The notes under the pieces are model-generated. The model saw only the letters and a program-made list of their open reading frames with translations. It searched no databases and had not been told where the DNA came from. Positions 44,251 through 54,753 of a stretch of 64,000 bases of DNA are shown in pieces. The position numbers and the translations under genes are program-made. The DNA is taken from NCBI RefSeq assembly GCF_006438725.1, contig NZ_RCZD01000018.1, positions 1 to 64,000 of the forward strand, written 5' to 3'. The number at the start of each line of letters is the position of its first letter. Position 1 is the stretch's first letter. The DNA comes from Ewingella americana (lineage in GTDB: Bacteria > Pseudomonadota > Gammaproteobacteria > Enterobacterales > Enterobacteriaceae).

Positions 44251-44277
44251 TAAAGAAACGCCAGAAAATGCCGTTAG
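44251..44277 (+). promoter_or_regulatory. Sigma-28 (FliA) promoter for the chemoreceptor gene
   Basis: TAAAGAAA (44251-44258), 11 bases, GCCGTTAG (44270-44277) closely fits the FliA consensus TAAAGTTT-N11-GCCGATAA. The transcript would begin with the stem AGCAGCGA/TCGCTGCT (44284-44301). The remaining bases from 43992 hold no gene that I can support. Confidence 0.7.
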
Positions 44278-44322
44278 TAGTAGAGCAGCGATCTCGCTGC
44301 TTTGCCTGTGAGTACCGCGAAT

Positions 44323-46218
44323 ATGTTAAAAACAACGCAATCCCGCTTTATTACCTTAATCAGCTTATTTTTCATTTTACTGATTATCGTTACGCTCATC
44401 GTCATCCAGGTCTTTATCTCTCCTAAACTGAAACAGGCTGAAAGCACGTTGGTCGCCAATCAGGTGGGGGACATTGCCGTCGTTATTAATGACCGTCTGA
44501 ATAAAGTCGAGTCTCAGGTTCGCAGTATTACCCAAAGCGTGGCGCAGATGGACAGCGCGTCAATCGATACACTCTTACCCTCGCTGGTGGATCAGTACGG
44601 CGACCGTGCAGTGTTTGGCGGCGGTATCTGGCCGCTACCCAATCAGCGCGATCCCGCGAAGGTAAAATTCAGTACCTTCTTCGCCCGCAACGCGAACAAT
44701 GAATTGACCGTCAACACCTTCTGGAACAGTGCGGAATCGCCTAATTACTTCGAGCAGTCCTGGTATCAGGCGGCGTTAAAAGGTGAAAAAGGCCAATGTA
44801 TCTGGGCACCAGCCTATTTTGACGATGCCAGCACCCAACCGCGAACTAACTGCGCAATGGCTATTTATAAAGGCGACAAGCAGTGGGGGGTGGCCACCAT
44901 CGACGTGACTCTGGGCTTCTTCAACCAGTTGGTCACCGACATGGAGAAAAAGGTTCATGGTGTCATTTATATTGTTCAGCAGGACGGCACTATTGTCGGT
45001 ACCAGCCACAGCAGCGATGAAAAACTGCCGAAGCTGACTTCACTCGGTGAGCAGTCACCGCTGGCAGCACAGATCCGCAGAAGTCTCGATCAGATAAAAG
45101 ACAGCAGCAATCTGGTGGCGGATTACAACAATGATGGGACCGATCACACCCTGTTTATGAGCAACATTCAGGGGCCGTGGTACATCGTGACCGACATGCC
45201 AACCAGTCAGCTGTTGCAGCGCACCCACAGTATTCTTACCAGCCTGGGGTTGGTGCAAATCCCGATGGTGTTACTGCTGTTGCTGGTACTGATTGTGGCG
45301 ATCAAAATTTTCATGCGTCAGCTTGCGGCGCTGCATAAAAACATCAGCCAGCTTTCTGCTGGTGGTGCCGATTTGACGCAGCGTTTACCGCAAAGCAGCA
45401 GCCCGGAATTTGACGCGGTGAACCACAGCTTCAATGACTTCCTCGACTTCCTGCAATCAATACTCAAACAGGTGGGTGACAGCACATTGGCGATCGCCTC
45501 GGCATCACGCCAGATTGCCAGCGGTAACCTTGATCTCTCGGCGCGAACCGAGGAACAGGCGAGCTCCATCGAACAAACCGCAGCATCTATGGAACAGTTG
45601 ACCAGCACCGTGAAGCAAAATGCCGGGAATGCTGAAGGGGCAAACCAGCTGGCGCGTGATGCTTCAGCGGTGGCAGAGAAAGGTACGCGGGTGGTGCGGC
45701 AGGTCGTGGACACCATGGGATCTATCAATGGTTCCTCGAAGAAAATTGTCGACATCATCAGTGTGATTGACGGAATCGCTTTCCAGACCAACATTCTGGC
45801 GCTGAACGCGGCGGTTGAAGCGGCTCGTGCGGGTGAACAAGGGCGTGGCTTCGCGGTGGTTGCCTCAGAAGTTCGCAGTCTGGCACAGCGCTCGGCGACC
45901 TCCGCGCGCGAAATCAAGAAGCTCATTGAAGATTCAGTCGCTGACATCGCCACCGGTAGCCAACTGGTCGCCACCGCAGGCAGCACCATGGATGAATTGA
46001 TGGTGGGTGTTAATAATGTGGCAACACTGATGAGCGAGATTATGTCCTCGAGCCAGGAGCAGAGCCTTGGTATTGAGCAGGTGAATATCGCGATCACTCA
46101 GCTTGATAACACCACGCAGCAGAACGCCGCGCTGGTGGAACAGGTTTCTGCCGCCGCTCAGGCCATGCAAGACCAGACGCTGCAACTGGAAACCGTGGTA
46201 GCGGGTTTTAAACTCTGA
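44323..46218 (+). CDS. Methyl-accepting chemotaxis protein
   Basis: A 631-residue transmembrane chemoreceptor. A membrane helix at about residues 9-31 is followed by a large periplasmic Cache-type sensor ([30 protein letters not shown]), a second membrane helix, HAMP, and the methylated coiled coil with the invariant tip [23 protein letters not shown]. It ends in VAGFKL and lacks the CheR-docking pentapeptide (NWETF type). I chose the ATG at 44323; an upstream TTG is less likely. The sigma-28 promoter ties it to the flagellar regulon. The ligand is unknown. Confidence 0.93.
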   Translation: MLKTTQSRFITLISLFFILLIIVTLIVIQVFISPKLKQAESTLVANQVGDIAVVINDRLNKVESQVRSITQSVAQMDSASIDTLLPSLVDQYGDRAVFGGGIWPLPNQRDPAKVKFSTFFARNANNELTVNTFWNSAESPNYFEQSWYQAALKGEKGQCIWAPAYFDDASTQPRTNCAMAIYKGDKQWGVATIDVTLGFFNQLVTDMEKKVHGVIYIVQQDGTIVGTSHSSDEKLPKLTSLGEQSPLAAQIRRSLDQIKDSSNLVADYNNDGTDHTLFMSNIQGPWYIVTDMPTSQLLQRTHSILTSLGLVQIPMVLLLLLVLIVAIKIFMRQLAALHKNISQLSAGGADLTQRLPQSSSPEFDAVNHSFNDFLDFLQSILKQVGDSTLAIASASRQIASGNLDLSARTEEQASSIEQTAASMEQLTSTVKQNAGNAEGANQLARDASAVAEKGTRVVRQVVDTMGSINGSSKKIVDIISVIDGIAFQTNILALNAAVEAARAGEQGRGFAVVASEVRSLAQRSATSAREIKKLIEDSVADIATGSQLVATAGSTMDELMVGVNNVATLMSEIMSSSQEQSLGIEQVNIAITQLDNTTQQNAALVEQVSAAAQAMQDQTLQLETVVAGFKL

Positions 46219-46239
46219 TTTTGTGCATACAGACTCAGG

Positions 46240-46265
46240 CCCGGCAGGCAACTGCCGGGTTTTTT
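46240..46265 (+). terminator. Terminator after the chemoreceptor gene
   Basis: CCCGGCAG-GCAA-CTGCCGGG followed by TTTTTTCTTTTT. Confidence 0.92.
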
Positions 46266-46330
46266 CTTTTTAGCGCAATATATCCTGCAAGCCAGGCTTA
46301 GACGTCGCACACTTAAGGATGAGGGAATAT

Positions 46331-47629
46331 ATGAGGATGCGAATGAAAATGCGAACGGGATGGTGTGCCGCCATAGCGCTGGGAAGCTATCTGAGCTGCG
46401 CCGGGGTTCAGGCTGCGATGGTAAATCTCGCACAAATTAAGTCGGGCGAGTATTTATCGCGTGCGGGGGATTGCATCGCCTGCCATACCGCCGTGGGTCG
46501 CCCGTCTTTCGCAGGTGGCCTGAAAATGATGATGCCATTTGGGGCAATCTATTCGACCAATATCACGCCTGACGTTGAAACCGGTATTGGCAACTATTCG
46601 GAACAAGACTTCAGCCGGGCCTTGCGCGAAGGTATCGCCAAAGATGGCCATCATTTATACCCTGCAATGCCCTATCCTTCGTTCAGTAAAATTACCGACC
46701 ATGATGTACATGATTTATATGTTTATTTTATGTATCAGGTTCCGGCTGTCAGGCAGGAAAATCGGCACAGTGACATCCCGTTCCCTCTTAATCAGCGTTT
46801 TCCGTTGGCGCTGTGGGATAATATTTTCGCGGCATCACAGACTTACTATTCCGATCCGCAAAAAACGGCAGACTGGAACCGGGGGGCTTATCTGGTTCAG
46901 GGATTAGGGCATTGTGGCAGTTGCCATACGCCACGTGGCGTGGGTTATCAGGAAAAAGCGCTGGATCAGACCTCGACCCGTTATCTCTCTGGCGGCACGC
47001 TGGAGGGCTGGCATGCCCCTAACCTGCGCGGTGATACCACAACCGGTTTGGGGCAGTGGAATGAAGGGGAAATCAGCCAGTTCTTGAAGCTCGGGCACAT
47101 TGAAAGAGCGACGGCGTTCGGCTCCATGGCGGAGGTCATCCACAACAGCACGCAATACCTCAGTGATGCTGATCGTCAGGCGATAGCGGCCTACCTGAAG
47201 TCATTCCCTGCGGACGGAAATTTCCGGGTGCAGGTTAACGATAATGGAACCACCAACAGGCTGGATAATGCAGTCGCTTCGATACCCGGCGCACAACTTT
47301 ACCTGGACCACTGTGCTGATTGCCATCTTTCCAGCGGGCAGGGCGAGACAAACCGTTATCCGCCGCTGGCGCAAAACCCCGTTGTGGTCAGTGATGATCC
47401 GTCCTCCCTGATTAATTTGGTGCTTAACGGATCGCATGCTCCGACGACGCAGTTCACTCCCAAAGATATCAAAATGCCGGGTTTTTCGGCGGAACTGGAT
47501 GATAAAGAGATCGCCGATGTCTTGACCTTTATCCGTCATGGTTGGGGAAATCAGGCTCGCGCAGTCACTGCTGCGCAGGTGAATGAGATGCGTAAACTAA
47601 CGGCGAAGCAAAGTCAGGTCAGTAATTGA
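46331..47629 (+). CDS. Tri-haem cytochrome c (alcohol/gluconate dehydrogenase cytochrome subunit type)
   Basis: A 432-residue periplasmic or membrane-attached cytochrome with three CXXCH haem sites: CIACH (48-52), CGSCH (195-199) and CADCH (328-332). Methionines suited as axial ligands follow, as in MMMPFG and KMPGF. A basic signal peptide precedes AQA near residue 29. The layout matches cytochrome c subunits of membrane-bound gluconate-2- and alcohol dehydrogenases, which pass electrons to ubiquinone. Neither a flavoprotein/PQQ dehydrogenase nor a small gamma subunit lies next to it. I chose the ATG at 46331 with GAGGG upstream; an ATG at 46319 overlaps that site. Confidence 0.88.
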   Translation: MRMRMKMRTGWCAAIALGSYLSCAGVQAAMVNLAQIKSGEYLSRAGDCIACHTAVGRPSFAGGLKMMMPFGAIYSTNITPDVETGIGNYSEQDFSRALREGIAKDGHHLYPAMPYPSFSKITDHDVHDLYVYFMYQVPAVRQENRHSDIPFPLNQRFPLALWDNIFAASQTYYSDPQKTADWNRGAYLVQGLGHCGSCHTPRGVGYQEKALDQTSTRYLSGGTLEGWHAPNLRGDTTTGLGQWNEGEISQFLKLGHIERATAFGSMAEVIHNSTQYLSDADRQAIAAYLKSFPADGNFRVQVNDNGTTNRLDNAVASIPGAQLYLDHCADCHLSSGQGETNRYPPLAQNPVVVSDDPSSLINLVLNGSHAPTTQFTPKDIKMPGFSAELDDKEIADVLTFIRHGWGNQARAVTAAQVNEMRKLTAKQSQVSN

Positions 47630-47664
47630 CGGTACGTCCAGAAGTGGAAAGTTCTGTCGCTTAG

Positions 47665-47778
47665 CTCACAGCGTTAAATGCCCTGTTTACCGATCGCTTG
47701 GGTGAAACAAACCATGTCGATGCAGTGCAATGGACCCGCAATGGCGTCGACCGTTTCCGCTTGAAAATTAGCTTCTAA
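47665..47778 (+). pseudogene. Remnant of an outer-membrane beta-barrel gene (C-terminus only)
   Basis: A 37-codon frame bounded upstream by an in-frame TAG and ending in ...VDAVQWTRNGVDRFRLKISF and a stop. The final alternating F-R-L-K-I-S-F is the classical Bam beta-signal of an outer-membrane barrel. No start or ribosome site is seen. It looks like the 3' end of a deleted gene; the parent family is not identified. The rest of 47630-47931 holds nothing that I can name. Confidence 0.35.
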
Positions 47779-47931
47779 GATGAAGCACTCCAACGAAAGG
47801 ACGAAAATCTTTGTCGTCTTTTAGTAAGCTATGTGGCCAGTCATATAATGAAAGGAATAGAAAAAGCAATACAGCCACACACTGATTAATTTAGTATAGA
47901 ATATATCCCCACCCTTTAATGAGAAAGCGAT

Positions 47932-48525
47932 ATGCGGATCGAAAAAGCGAAGCTTGAATATTTCCAAGCTATACTGAGTCCTGCCTTTGAATCACGGATG
48001 AATATGATTCCGATCAGTTCTAAGGCGAGAATTCAAGAGGAAGTATTCAGGGGGGATATATTTTCTTTAAAATTAAACAGTGGGGTTTATGCATGTCAAA
48101 ATATTGATGACCCAGGGTTAATAAGAATACCCAATGGTAAATGGATTTATGTTGTCACTGTGGATAATCCTTTTGAGTTAATTTTAATGGCTGAAAATGA
48201 TATTGAAAACATGGTGTTAAAAACAAGTAAGACATATCTTGGACATACCAGCCTAACAAGAGAGTTGTTTGATACAAATAACTCAAGTAAACAGAATACT
48301 TATGCGAATTTTAGATTAAAAATAGCAAACAGAAGAAATAGAACGCCTGGAAATGTTTATGCGAAAGATGTTTATCTTGCGGGTGATATGCTGTTTAGAT
48401 TGGGTATTTTACAGGAATGGACTAATGATTCAGGGCACTATAGAATTAAAGATAATATAGTTAAATTTAATATACCAGCACCATTATCACATATGATCCC
48501 CATCAAATTATTTAAAAATGTATAG
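47932..48525 (+). CDS. Hypothetical protein, AT-rich orphan gene
   Basis: A 197-residue soluble protein that I do not recognise. It has no signal peptide, membrane segment or known motif; the middle is strand-like (GKWIYVVTVDNPFELILMAEND) and the C-terminal third is basic (KIANRRNRTPG). The ATG has GAGAAAG at a usable distance. The gene is strikingly A+T-rich compared with its neighbours and uses AGA and ATA codons often, which points to recent transfer. It stands alone, beside the barrel remnant and the conserved mnmE. Confidence 0.6.
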   Translation: MRIEKAKLEYFQAILSPAFESRMNMIPISSKARIQEEVFRGDIFSLKLNSGVYACQNIDDPGLIRIPNGKWIYVVTVDNPFELILMAENDIENMVLKTSKTYLGHTSLTRELFDTNNSSKQNTYANFRLKIANRRNRTPGNVYAKDVYLAGDMLFRLGILQEWTNDSGHYRIKDNIVKFNIPAPLSHMIPIKLFKNV

Positions 48526-48735
48526 TCTCAAAAAATCATAATGTAATGTCAGTGGTGAGCACTTTTCATATTTATTCTGTACTGAGAATTATCATTCATC
48601 CTGCCCCTTATAGTGCCTGGAAACTGGGGGCCGGGTTCAAATACCGTCAGACAGGCTCTGCAAGCCCCTGAGGTTTTTGGTACACCAGACCGGACGTGCT
48701 TATCAGGTCTGCTGAGCTGGATTTCATTAACCCAA

Positions 48736-48767
48736 TAAAAAACCCACATTTTTCGATGTGGGTTTTT
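48736..48767 (-). terminator. mnmE terminator
   Basis: CCCACAT-TTTTCG-ATGTGGG flanked by A and T runs, 18 bases past the mnmE stop on the minus strand; symmetrical enough to work both ways. Confidence 0.88.
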
Positions 48768-48784
48768 GTGTTTCTGCGGTCAAA

Positions 48785-50149
48785 TCACTTACCAATACAG
48801 AAACTGGAGAAGATGCGTCCCAGTAAATCATCGGACGTGAACTCGCCGGTGATTTCACTCAGCGCGAGTTGTGCCATGCGCAGCTCTTCGGCCAGTAGCT
48901 CTCCAGCGCGTGCGCCGATAAGTTGGTCTTTACCCTGAATCAGGTGCTCTGCCGCCAGTTCCAGCGCCTGTAAGTGGCGACGACGGGCCAGAAAACCGCC
49001 TTCCATATTGTGATTAAAACCCATCACCTGTTTCAGATGGTCACGTAGCAGGTCGATGCCATCCCCCGTACGCGCTGACAGACGAATAAGTGAGTGAGCA
49101 TTCACTTTTTCCATGCTTAGGGATTCGCCTGTGATGTCGGCCTTATTTCGGACAACAACGAGAGGTAATGTGGCGGGTAAGCGGGCCATAAATTCCGGCC
49201 AGATTTGCGCGGGTTCAGTGGCGCTGGTGGTGGTGCCGTCAACCATAAAGAGCACTAAGTCGGCCTGTTCGATCTCATTCCACGCACGTTCGATACCAAT
49301 TCGCTCAACTTCGTCGCTGGCCTCACGCAGCCCGGCGGTGTCGATGATATGCAACGGCATGCCGTCGAGGTGAATATGTTCGCGCAGTACGTCGCGCGTG
49401 GTACCGGCAATATCCGTCACGATGGCTGTTTCGCGACCGGCCAGCGCATTGAGCAGGCTGGACTTTCCGGCATTCGGGCGACCGGCAATCACCACTTTCA
49501 TCCCTTCACGCAGCAGGCTGCCCTGACGCGCCTCGGCGCGCACGGCATCAAGGTCGTCAATGACCGTGTTGAGCTGGGCTTCAATTTTACCATCAGACAA
49601 GAAATCAATTTCCTCATCCGGGAAGTCGATTGCCGCTTCGACAAAGATTCGCAGGTGAGTGAGCGCTTCCACCAGATGGTGAATACGCCTGGAGAAGACG
49701 CCCTGCAACGAGTTAACTGCCGAACGTGCTGCCTGCTCGGAACTGGCATCAATCAGGTCGGCGATGGCTTCAGCCTGCGCTAAATCGAGTTTGTCATTGA
49801 GGAACGCACGTTCAGAGAACTCGCCGGGGCGCGCAATACGTACGCCGTCTAACGAGATAATACGTTTTAGCAACAGGTCGAGGATCACCGGACCACCGTG
49901 ACCCTGCAATTCAAGCACATCCTCGCCAGTAAACGAGTTCGGGCCGGGGAACCACAGTGCAATACCCTGATCGAGCGTTGAGCCATCAGCATCTCGAAAC
50001 GGCAGATAATCTGCGTAACGGGGTTTCGGCAATTTACCTAAGATTTCCTGCGCAATCTGGCTGGCAGCACGGCCCGAAACGCGCAGAATGCCGACTCCGC
50101 CCCGGCCGGGAGGTGTGGCTTGGGCAACGATGGTCTCTGAGGTGCTCAT
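48785..50149 (-). CDS. mnmE: tRNA modification GTPase MnmE
   Basis: A 454-residue GTPase that works with MnmG on U34 of tRNA. It has an N-terminal tetrahydrofolate-binding domain ([15 protein letters not shown]), a helical domain, a Ras-like G domain inserted near residue 220 ([31 protein letters not shown]), and the C-terminal CIGK with its essential cysteine. It follows yidC, as in E. coli; the tna operon found next to it in E. coli is absent. Confidence 0.97.
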   Translation of the reverse strand: MSTSETIVAQATPPGRGGVGILRVSGRAASQIAQEILGKLPKPRYADYLPFRDADGSTLDQGIALWFPGPNSFTGEDVLELQGHGGPVILDLLLKRIISLDGVRIARPGEFSERAFLNDKLDLAQAEAIADLIDASSEQAARSAVNSLQGVFSRRIHHLVEALTHLRIFVEAAIDFPDEEIDFLSDGKIEAQLNTVIDDLDAVRAEARQGSLLREGMKVVIAGRPNAGKSSLLNALAGRETAIVTDIAGTTRDVLREHIHLDGMPLHIIDTAGLREASDEVERIGIERAWNEIEQADLVLFMVDGTTTSATEPAQIWPEFMARLPATLPLVVVRNKADITGESLSMEKVNAHSLIRLSARTGDGIDLLRDHLKQVMGFNHNMEGGFLARRRHLQALELAAEHLIQGKDQLIGARAGELLAEELRMAQLALSEITGEFTSDDLLGRIFSSFCIGK

Positions 50150-50195
50150 AGCGGTTTGTCTCTGTTTTGACGCAGTGTTGAAGAATGAATGTGCA

Positions 50196-50219
50196 AAAGG
50201 CGGTCAAATGACCGCCTTT
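50196..50219. repeat. Hairpin between yidC and mnmE
   Basis: AAAGGCGGTCA and TGACCGCCTTT form an 11-base inverted repeat with a 2-base centre. With a T-rich flank on the plus side and an imperfect one on the minus side it may act as a partial terminator for yidC. Confidence 0.55.
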
Positions 50220-50277
50220 GTCTTTGTATCATCCGTTTGGCTATCAGGACGGAACCCGTCCTGAGCTTAGCGTAAAC

Positions 50278-51912
50278 TTATGATTTTTTCTTGTCGCGGC
50301 TGTGCAGGCCACGTTTTTCCAGACCGCGATAAATCAACTGCTGCTGGAGAATGGTTACCATGTTGCTGACGATGTAGTACAGCACCAGACCGGATGGGAA
50401 CCACAGGAAGAACACGGTGAAGATGACCGGCATGAAGGTCATGATCTTCTGCTGCATCGGGTCTGTGACGGTGGTCGGCGACATCTTCTGAATGAAGAAC
50501 ATCGTGATACCCATCAGGATCGGCAGAATGTAGTACGGGTCTTGCGCTGACAGGTCATGGATCCACAGGGCGAACGGCGCGTGGCGCAATTCAATGGAGC
50601 CAGACAGCATGTAATACAGCGCCAGGAAGATTGGCATCTGGATAACCAGCGGCAGACAACCTCCCAACGGGTTCACTTTCTCAGCTTTATACAGCGCCAT
50701 CATCTCCTGACTCATGCGCTGTTTGTCATCACCAATACGTTCACGCATCGCGGCCAGTTTCGGCTGCAGCATACGCATTTTGGCCATCGACGTGTACTGA
50801 GCGCGGGTCAGTGGGTACATGATACCGCGGACAATAAAGGTGATGATGATGATGGAGAAGCCCCAGTTACCGATGAAGCTGTGGATAAACTTCAACAGTT
50901 TGAACAGCGGCTGAGAGATGAACCACAACCAGCCGTAGTCTACGGTCAGGTCAAGGTGTGGCGCGATAGCGGCCATTTTGTCCTGAATTTCCGGGCCAAC
51001 CCACAAGGTTGAAGCAACTTGTTGCTGCGCACCTGGCTGAACAACAAACGGCGTGCCTTTAAAGCCGACGGCCGAGATACCGTTGTTGGTGGTGGTGTAG
51101 AAGTGGTTGGTATCGTTCGCTGATGGGATCCACGCAGTAGCAAAATATTGCTGCAACATGGCAACCCAGCCGCCTTGCGTCGTGACATTCAGCGCATCGC
51201 TCTTATCGAACGCATACTTCTGATATTTGTCATCGCTGGAAGAGTACGCCGCGCCGCGGAAAGTATGCAGAGCGAAGTTATTGCTTCCGGTGTCTTTATG
51301 TTTCGGCAGGTCAGTGGTTTGACGCAGTTGGCCGAACATGGTCATTTCAAGCGGTGCCGGGGTGGTGTTGTTGATGTTGTACTCAACATTGACGGCGTAA
51401 GAGCCACGCTTGATAACGAAGGTTTTGGTGATCACTGCGCCATTCTGAGCCGTGTAGGTCAGAGGAATGCGCAATTCAGCCTGGCCTTCACCTAAAGTGA
51501 AGTCATCCTGGCTTGCTTTGAACAGAGGACGTTCGCCGTTAGCCGGGTTATCAGGACCGTTTTTACCTGTCAGACCGCTTTGAGCCTGATAGATGAAATT
51601 AGGTGTCGTTTCCAGAAGCTGGAACGGTTGGTTTGAACCCAGAGACGTTGGGTAAGCGGTCAGTAAGGCCTGCTCAATGTCGCCACCACGGGTATTGATG
51701 GTTAATGAAAGCACGTCAGTATTAACCGTGATCATTTTGCCCTGTCCGCTGCCAGGAACGGCCTGGTTAGCAGCATCGCCGTTAGCAGTATTCGCTGTCT
51801 GTTGTATGGTCTGGTTGGCTGGTTGCGGAGCGTGGTCCGTCTGCCAGGCCTGCCAGATCATGAAAGACACGAACAGCAGAGCGATGAGAAAAAGATTGCG
51901 TTGCGAATCCAT
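50278..51912 (-). CDS. yidC: Membrane protein insertase YidC
   Basis: A 544-residue inner-membrane insertase working alone or with SecYEG; it inserts F0 subunits a and c, which are also encoded here. An N-terminal signal anchor (residues 6-21) is followed by a large periplasmic beta domain (about 55-340) and five conserved C-terminal membrane helices. It ends in a basic tail ([16 protein letters not shown]). It sits 2 bases below yidD. Confidence 0.97.
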   Translation of the reverse strand: MDSQRNLFLIALLFVSFMIWQAWQTDHAPQPANQTIQQTANTANGDAANQAVPGSGQGKMITVNTDVLSLTINTRGGDIEQALLTAYPTSLGSNQPFQLLETTPNFIYQAQSGLTGKNGPDNPANGERPLFKASQDDFTLGEGQAELRIPLTYTAQNGAVITKTFVIKRGSYAVNVEYNINNTTPAPLEMTMFGQLRQTTDLPKHKDTGSNNFALHTFRGAAYSSSDDKYQKYAFDKSDALNVTTQGGWVAMLQQYFATAWIPSANDTNHFYTTTNNGISAVGFKGTPFVVQPGAQQQVASTLWVGPEIQDKMAAIAPHLDLTVDYGWLWFISQPLFKLLKFIHSFIGNWGFSIIIITFIVRGIMYPLTRAQYTSMAKMRMLQPKLAAMRERIGDDKQRMSQEMMALYKAEKVNPLGGCLPLVIQMPIFLALYYMLSGSIELRHAPFALWIHDLSAQDPYYILPILMGITMFFIQKMSPTTVTDPMQQKIMTFMPVIFTVFFLWFPSGLVLYYIVSNMVTILQQQLIYRGLEKRGLHSRDKKKS

Positions 51913-51914
51913 CG

Positions 51915-52172
51915 TTAGAGTTCTCTGTTATTGTCGGTTTTCGGCGGCACGGGGTCATCACCACCTGGGTTCAAAGGATGGCATTTTAATACGCGTTTCA
52001 ATGTCAACCAACTGCCTTTTAACATGCCAAAACGACCAATTGCTTCAATACCGTATTGAGAGCAGGTTGGTCGAAAACGACAATGCGGCCCAAGCAAGGG
52101 ACTGATAAAAAGCTGATAACCACGTATCAGCCCGATCAGGATGCGGGAGCCTGCCGGCAATGTCGACGCCAT
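51915..52172 (-). CDS. yidD: Membrane protein insertion efficiency factor YidD
   Basis: An 85-residue protein with the invariant [15 protein letters not shown] and [14 protein letters not shown] segments. In E. coli it improves YidC-dependent insertion. It starts 37 bases inside the 3' end of rnpA, the usual overlapping arrangement. Confidence 0.95.
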   Translation of the reverse strand: MASTLPAGSRILIGLIRGYQLFISPLLGPHCRFRPTCSQYGIEAIGRFGMLKGSWLTLKRVLKCHPLNPGGDDPVPPKTDNNREL

Positions 52173-52495
52173 AATTTCTCCAACGCTTCCGTCAATGCGC
52201 GATTGTCTAAATCGGCGACACCCTTTTTGGCAACCACCACAAAATCCATCGAAGGCAACTTATGCTGAAGTAGCCGGAAACTTTCGCGGGTTAGACGTTT
52301 GATCCGGTTACGCTCATGAGCGCGTTTGACGTGTTTTTTGGCGACAGTGAGACCCATGCGGGGATGCCCCAGCTCGTTCAGGCGGCCGAGTATCGTAATT
52401 TGCGGCGTGCCAGCCCGTTGTGGCTGCTGGAAGACGAAAGTGAAATGACGGGGAGTTAACAAGCGTAACTCCCTGGGAAAAGCGAGCTTAACCAC
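52136..52495 (-). CDS. rnpA: Ribonuclease P protein component
   Basis: A 119-residue basic protein that with RNase P RNA matures tRNA 5' ends. The RNR motif ([16 protein letters not shown]) is intact. The start is GTG, as in E. coli, and length is identical. It is cotranscribed with rpmH, 18 bases upstream. Confidence 0.97.
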   Translation of the reverse strand: MVKLAFPRELRLLTPRHFTFVFQQPQRAGTPQITILGRLNELGHPRMGLTVAKKHVKRAHERNRIKRLTRESFRLLQHKLPSMDFVVVAKKGVADLDNRALTEALEKLWRRHCRQAPAS

Positions 52496-52513
52496 TAAAT
52501 AGGTTAGCTTTTA

Positions 52514-52666
<153 letters not shown>

Positions 52667-52755
52667 CTAAACTTAAATTATTACTGATCAGTAAACGCGT
52701 TGGCTGTCGGCGAAAAAACGACCGATGCCTTTATCGCAACATATAAAGAAGCGGG

Positions 52756-52784
52756 ATTGTAATAACTGTACAGTCCTGAGTCAA
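52756..52784 (-). promoter_or_regulatory. rpmH promoter
   Basis: Minus-strand TTGACT (52779-52784), 17 bases, TACAAT (52756-52761), about 100 bases before the rpmH ATG. Confidence 0.75.
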
Positions 52785-53053
52785 TTTACATTACCAGAAA
52801 GTCGCCAGATCTATTTACCAGAGATGCCATAATGGCCCGTGGTCACCGCTTAATCCCATCTGGCTATGACCATCAGGAACACAGGCATCACACGTAGGGC
52901 TGAGGATTATACGGACTCCTCCATAAAGCGCAAGGATCCCCGCGCGATCCTGATGCATTTCTCCCCGAATCCCATGATCGTCGTGCGCAGAAATGCGTCA
53001 GTGGAATCCTATTTTTTCGCCACCGTGACGATAACGTCACCTAATTTTTTAAG

Positions 53054-53172
53054 GATCGGCTAAGCTTACCCACCTGCGGATCGGAGCCTGTGGATAAAAA
53101 GGATCTAATCTGTCAGGAAGGGGAGGATCTCTGTGCCGGATTGCGTTATGATCCGCCATTCCGATCGCGATC
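53054..53172 (+). promoter_or_regulatory. dnaA control region: DnaA box and GATC cluster
   Basis: A perfect DnaA box TGTGGATAA lies at 53089-53097. Seven GATC sites fall in 119 bases (53054, 53079, 53102, 53126, 53150, 53163, 53169). A TATGAT at 53147-53152 is a possible -10. This suits DnaA autoregulation and Dam/SeqA control. The 697-base rpmH-dnaA gap holds no gene that I can support. Confidence 0.7.
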
Positions 53173-53351
53173 CTAGCCGATTTGCTTTCGATAAAACCGC
53201 AAAAAGTGGTTCGCACGTTGCTTCAAATTGCTGACAGGGTGATGTGAAGATTTATCCTCCGCGATGCCGGGCGGAACGTGTGCCAAAAATCATGATTTAA
53301 AAAATATCCTGATCCTTTTCTTTTTTTGATCTTGTTCGAGTGGAGTCCGCC

Positions 53352-54749
53352 GTGTCACTTTCGCTTTGGCAGCAATGTCTTGCCCGTTTGCAGGATGAGT
53401 TACCTGCCACAGAATTCAGTATGTGGATACGCCCTTTGCAGGCGGAACTCAGTGACAACACTTTGGCGCTTTACGCACCGAATCGTTTTGTCCTGGATTG
53501 GGTGAGAGATAAATACTTAAACAACATCAATGGATTGCTCAACGATTTCTGTGGCCCTGCTGCGCCATTGCTGCGGTTTGAAGTGGGCAGTAAGCCGCTC
53601 ATCCAGCGTGTGAATCAGCCTGTTACCACCGCAAGCGTCAGCTCTCCGGCAGCTCACCAACCGGTACCGCGCCTTGCACCTTCGCGGCCTAGCTGGGACA
53701 GCTCTGCGGCGCAACCCGAATTGTCTTACCGTTCTAACGTCAACCCTAAGCACACCTTTGATAACTTCGTTGAAGGTAAATCGAACCAGTTGGCCCGCGC
53801 AGCGGCACGCCAGGTGGCTGATAACCCGGGCGGCGCATACAACCCTTTATTCCTTTATGGTGGTACCGGTCTCGGTAAAACCCACTTATTGCATGCGGTT
53901 GGCAACGGCATCATGGCGCGTAAAGCCAATGCAAAAGTGGTGTATATGCACTCCGAACGTTTTGTCCAGGACATGGTTAAAGCCCTGCAAAACAATGCCA
54001 TTGAGGAGTTCAAACGCTATTACCGATCGGTCGATGCCCTGCTTATCGATGACATCCAATTTTTTGCTAATAAAGAGCGTTCACAGGAAGAGTTTTTCCA
54101 CACCTTCAATGCCCTGCTGGAAGGTAATCAGCAGATCATCCTGACGTCAGATCGCTATCCAAAAGAGATCAATGGTGTAGAAGATCGCCTGAAATCCCGC
54201 TTCGGTTGGGGTTTGACCGTAGCGATCGAACCGCCTGAGCTCGAAACCCGCGTGGCGATCCTGATGAAGAAAGCAGACGAAAATAATATTCGTCTGCCGG
54301 GTGAAGTGGCGTTCTTTATTGCTAAACGTCTGCGTTCTAACGTCCGTGAACTTGAGGGCGCTCTGAACCGGGTTATCGCCAATGCCAACTTTACCGGACG
54401 GGCGATCACCATCGACTTCGTTCGTGAAGCGCTGCGCGATTTATTGGCGCTGCAAGAGAAGTTGGTCACCATTGATAATATTCAGAAAACGGTGGCCGAG
54501 TATTATAAGATCAAGATCGCAGACTTGCTTTCCAAACGGCGTTCCCGTTCGGTTGCCCGTCCACGCCAGATGGCGATGGCGCTGGCAAAAGAGCTCACCA
54601 ACCACAGCCTGCCAGAAATCGGCGATGCGTTCGGTGGTCGCGATCATACAACGGTGTTGCACGCCTGCCGAAAAATTGAGCAGCTGCGTGAAGAAAGTCA
54701 CGACATCAAAGAAGATTTCTCCAACTTAATCAGAACATTATCCTCCTAG
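53352..54749 (+). CDS. dnaA: Chromosomal replication initiator protein DnaA
   Basis: A 465-residue AAA+ initiator that binds the boxes in oriC, 40 kb away here. Domain I is residues 1-85, the linker is Pro/Ser-rich (90-130), Walker A GGTGLGKT is at 170-177, and the C-terminal DnaA-box-binding helix has [16 protein letters not shown] chose GTG at 53352 (MSLSLWQQ), with GGAG upstream, matching E. coli; an in-frame GTG four codons earlier overlaps that ribosome site. Confidence 0.98.
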   Translation: MSLSLWQQCLARLQDELPATEFSMWIRPLQAELSDNTLALYAPNRFVLDWVRDKYLNNINGLLNDFCGPAAPLLRFEVGSKPLIQRVNQPVTTASVSSPAAHQPVPRLAPSRPSWDSSAAQPELSYRSNVNPKHTFDNFVEGKSNQLARAAARQVADNPGGAYNPLFLYGGTGLGKTHLLHAVGNGIMARKANAKVVYMHSERFVQDMVKALQNNAIEEFKRYYRSVDALLIDDIQFFANKERSQEEFFHTFNALLEGNQQIILTSDRYPKEINGVEDRLKSRFGWGLTVAIEPPELETRVAILMKKADENNIRLPGEVAFFIAKRLRSNVRELEGALNRVIANANFTGRAITIDFVREALRDLLALQEKLVTIDNIQKTVAEYYKIKIADLLSKRRSRSVARPRQMAMALAKELTNHSLPEIGDAFGGRDHTTVLHACRKIEQLREESHDIKEDFSNLIRTLSS

Positions 54750-54753
54750 CGCT

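Noticed and set aside
45318-46097. A 259-codon minus-strand frame inside the chemoreceptor gene
   Set aside because: Antisense of the conserved Ala-rich signalling coiled coil; no support beyond length.
48600-48700. Possible tRNA because of GGTTCAAAT-like T-loop sequence
   Set aside because: No acceptor stem or anticodon arm can be folded at the right spacing on either strand.
48549-48749. A 66-codon minus-strand frame between the orphan gene and mnmE
   Set aside because: Its first codons are the mnmE terminator stem, it has no ribosome site, and no family is recognisable.
52862-53063. A small plus-strand frame upstream of dnaA
   Set aside because: The product has no recognisable domain and lies in the regulatory gap; GATC-rich DNA explains its composition better.
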